Source: an uncultured Saprospiraceae bacterium (GTDB lineage Bacteria; Bacteroidota; Bacteroidia; Chitinophagales; Saprospiraceae). Taken from it: a DNA stretch of 32,309 nucleotides. Shown here one piece after another: positions 30,835 to 32,309 of this stretch. The stretch covers positions 1 through 32,309 of the forward strand of contig CAKZSH010000128.1 in NCBI GenBank assembly GCA_937918905.1, read 5' to 3'. The notes beneath the pieces were generated by a model. It did no database searches. It had not been told where the DNA came from and saw nothing but the letters and a program-made list of their open reading frames with translations. The position numbers and the translations under genes were made by a program. The number at the start of each line of letters is the position of its first letter. Position 1 is the stretch's first letter.

Positions 30835-31404
30835 ATGAATAAAATTTACAACTTAAGACAAGACAATTTTTTTGAACAAGATCAACAACTAACAGAAATG
30901 AAAATGTCCAATGAACAAGATCGACGTAAAAATGAGATCCTTAATGGATTTGTTTTTATCATTGGTGTAGTTGGTTTTCTAGCTGCCTTCTTCCAACCAC
31001 GTGATTTGGTTTACAACCGTTCTTCATTGGAAAATTCTTTTTCTAATTCAAGCCCTTTAGCATCCAACTCTTTACCTACTAAAAAGATGAAAAAAAATGC
31101 CAATACCTTGGATATAGAAAGTCACTTTGCAATTAGTGGTTTTCATGAAGTTAATGAAACAATGATATTTACGTTTAACGGTTTTCAAAATAATAGTGAA
31201 GTGGTTTATACTATTGATTTTGGGAATGGTATGAAAAAAGAAATAAAAGATCAAAAAACTTCTTATAGTTATAATGATACTGGAAATTATGTTGTTAAAG
31301 TTTTAGCAAAATATAAAGAGGAGGAAAAAGTGATATATAGAGAAAAGATTTTTATCGATGAAGCTATTATAGTTAACTCTGAAGCATTTGTTGAGCATAA
31401 TTAA
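30835..31404 (+). CDS. Single-pass membrane protein with PKD-like extracytoplasmic domain
   Basis: Not assigned to a named family. I use the ATG at 30835 (MNKIYNLRQDN) rather than the upstream TTG. Residues 1-38 are polar and charged, with a helical Gln/Glu-rich stretch (FEQDQQLTEMKMSNEQDRRKNE). A single hydrophobic segment (about 37-55, LNGFVFIIGVVGFLAAFF) with basic residues before it predicts N-in, C-out. A Ser/Asn-rich linker follows (60-85). The C-terminal 100 residues are beta-rich, with VVYTIDFGNGMKKEIKDQKTSYSYNDTGNYVVKVLAKY: the DFGNG and YNDTGNYVVKV segments match the PKD-domain layout (WDFGDG ... Y...G.Y.V...). The role is probably binding in the periplasm or at the cell surface; no enzymatic motif. 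Single gene. Confidence 0.75.
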   Translation: MNKIYNLRQDNFFEQDQQLTEMKMSNEQDRRKNEILNGFVFIIGVVGFLAAFFQPRDLVYNRSSLENSFSNSSPLASNSLPTKKMKKNANTLDIESHFAISGFHEVNETMIFTFNGFQNNSEVVYTIDFGNGMKKEIKDQKTSYSYNDTGNYVVKVLAKYKEEEKVIYREKIFIDEAIIVNSEAFVEHN

Positions 31405-31491
31405 ATTAATATAAATTTCTTTCAAAGGTTCAAAGTCAAGGTTTTTGCTCCTTTGCAAGAGATTTTAATTATTCTCAACTTGAGTTATTTA

Positions 31492-31650
31492 TACCGAATT
31501 TAATAAGATATGTCGTACACATTGAATTACCTTTCGCCGTTACTCTTCGTTAAAAAGCCTCTTGATAGCTAGGCTATCCCTGCGTTTTTTGCCTCGATTA
31601 TCGACAAAATCTAAATCAATATACACGACACCTCTTATTAAATTCGGTAA
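31492..31650. repeat. Dispersed palindromic element containing the second 56-bp repeat
   Basis: The ends TACCGAATTTAATAAGA (31492) and TCTTATTAAATTCGGTA (ending 31650) are inverted, and the interior TGTCGTA/TACACGACA partly mirrors. Positions 31565-31620 match the reverse complement of 6281-6336 with one difference. It also contains CCTTTCGCCGTTACTCTTCG, unrelated to its neighbours. The gap 31405-31764 is otherwise featureless apart from the terminator. Confidence 0.8.
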
Positions 31651-31706
31651 TATTATAAAAAATATACACATTCGTTCACAGTATTTTTACTTATCACAAA
31701 CAAACA

Positions 31707-31742
31707 AAAAGGTTGTTACACTTTCCAGCGTAACAACCTTTA
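31707..31742 (-). terminator. Terminator of the right-edge T9SS gene
   Basis: The stem AAGGTTGTTAC/GTAACAACCTT (31709-31740) encloses a 10-base loop, with TTTTTGTTTG on the minus strand after it. It lies 22 bp 3' of the stop codon. Confidence 0.85.
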
Positions 31743-31764
31743 ATATATTAAGACATATTATGAT

Positions 31765-32309
31765 TTAGAGTTTAGTAACTCTATGAGGTAAATTCTTAAC
31801 TATTGAACTATTATTCAATCTAAAGAAATAAATGCCACTTGGCAAATCACCCATAAATACTTCTTGTACTGAATCTTCAACTCTGATTTGTCTAACAACC
31901 TGCCCTGTTGAAGAAATAATTTCGATAAACGAATTAGGGTAAACAACACCTAATTGAATTTGAGTCTTTTCTCTAACTGGGTTAGGGAAAACAGTAATGT
32001 CTGATCCATTATTATCTACATCTACAGAGATAATTTTAGAATACTCATATTCACCATTAAAATCTACTTGCTTTAATCGATAATAGTTTAAACCATTTGC
32101 TGGATTATTATCATTGAAATTATAGATGTTAGTTTCATTTGTAGTTCCTACACCTTCCACAGTACCGAAAGCTTCAAATCTTACTCCATCAGTTGATTTT
32201 TCAATATCAAAATGGCTGTTATCAATTTCAGATTCTGTAGCCCATTTTAATTCAACTAATCTGTTATTTTGCTTTCCATCAAAAGTAGTTAATACTACTG
32301 GAAGAGGTG
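31765..32309 (-). CDS. T9SS cargo protein, C-terminal part (5' end outside window)
   Basis: The minus-strand frame is open to the right edge, so the GTG at 32160 is internal; the codons beyond it continue with LPVVLTTFDGKQ and TESEIDNSHFDIEKSTDG. The visible part is a fibronectin-like module (LPVVLTTFDG to the end of the GLNYYRLKQVDFNGEYEYSKI segment). A T9SS type A sorting domain follows: TVFPNPVREKTQIQLG, IISSTGQVVRQIRVEDS, LPSGIYFFRLNNS, ending LPHRVTKL. It has the same module pair as the C-terminus of the PKD/T9SS protein at 22451-23971 and is closely similar in motif order. The catalytic or binding domains that would define its function lie outside the window. Confidence 0.93.
   Translation of the reverse strand, partial: PLPVVLTTFDGKQNNRLVELKWATESEIDNSHFDIEKSTDGVRFEAFGTVEGVGTTNETNIYNFNDNNPANGLNYYRLKQVDFNGEYEYSKIISVDVDNNGSDITVFPNPVREKTQIQLGVVYPNSFIEIISSTGQVVRQIRVEDSVQEVFMGDLPSGIYFFRLNNSSIVKNLPHRVTKL

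Overview
The window is about 32.3 kb of AT-rich DNA (roughly one third G+C by eye) from a member of the Bacteroidota. The evidence is four proteins ending in type A sorting tails of the type IX secretion system (T9SS), lipoproteins with short LxxC-type lipoboxes, promoter-like TAnnTTTG elements, and families typical of the phylum. The dispersed palindromes, the YegP-type repeat protein and the secreted pappalysin-like protease would suit Saprospiria or a relative, but no phylogenetic marker is present, so that placement is a guess. There are no rRNA or tRNA genes, no complete insertion sequence, no phage genes and no CRISPR array.

Layout. 1-6.2 kb: the end of a DinB-like gene, an unrecognised coiled-coil gene, a DEAD-box RNA helicase, two lipoproteins, a previously unlisted 44-aa gene and a DUF2200 gene. 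6.5-11 kb: two divergent secreted T9SS cargos, a large parallel beta-helix protein and an M43-like metalloprotease. 11-12.2 kb: a gene-poor stretch packed with palindromic repeats. 12.2-20.7 kb: an S10 carboxypeptidase-like protein, a SnoaL-like protein, a small membrane protein, an ABC-F ATPase, an orphan sensor histidine kinase, a PlsC-type acyltransferase and an exported thioredoxin-like protein. 20.7-24 kb: an MDR oxidoreductase, a DUF2505 protein and a PKD-domain T9SS cargo. 24.3-28.4 kb: one 1368-residue gene encoding eight double DUF1508 (YegP-like) modules, a membrane anchor and a cysteine-rich tail of unknown fold. 28.4-32.3 kb: an MltA lytic transglycosylase lipoprotein, a small single-pass PKD-like protein and the C-terminal part of another T9SS cargo.

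Most genes are single transcription units in alternating orientation with good hairpin terminators between them; there is no clear multi-gene operon. The common theme is the cell envelope and export (T9SS cargos, lipoproteins, MltA, acyltransferase, exported thioredoxin, histidine kinase), but nothing links them into one pathway and none of the T9SS machinery is here.

The two most interesting layers are (1) the modular DUF1508 membrane protein, whose C-terminal domain I do not recognise, and (2) a dense population of different palindromic intergenic elements. Some occur twice in the window, including 63 identical bp at 11137-11199 and 13999-14061, 56 bp with one mismatch at 6281-6336 and 31565-31620, and a GTCAAGG-type palindromic satellite at 11.5-11.9 kb. 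They are concentrated between convergent genes and just 3' of genes.
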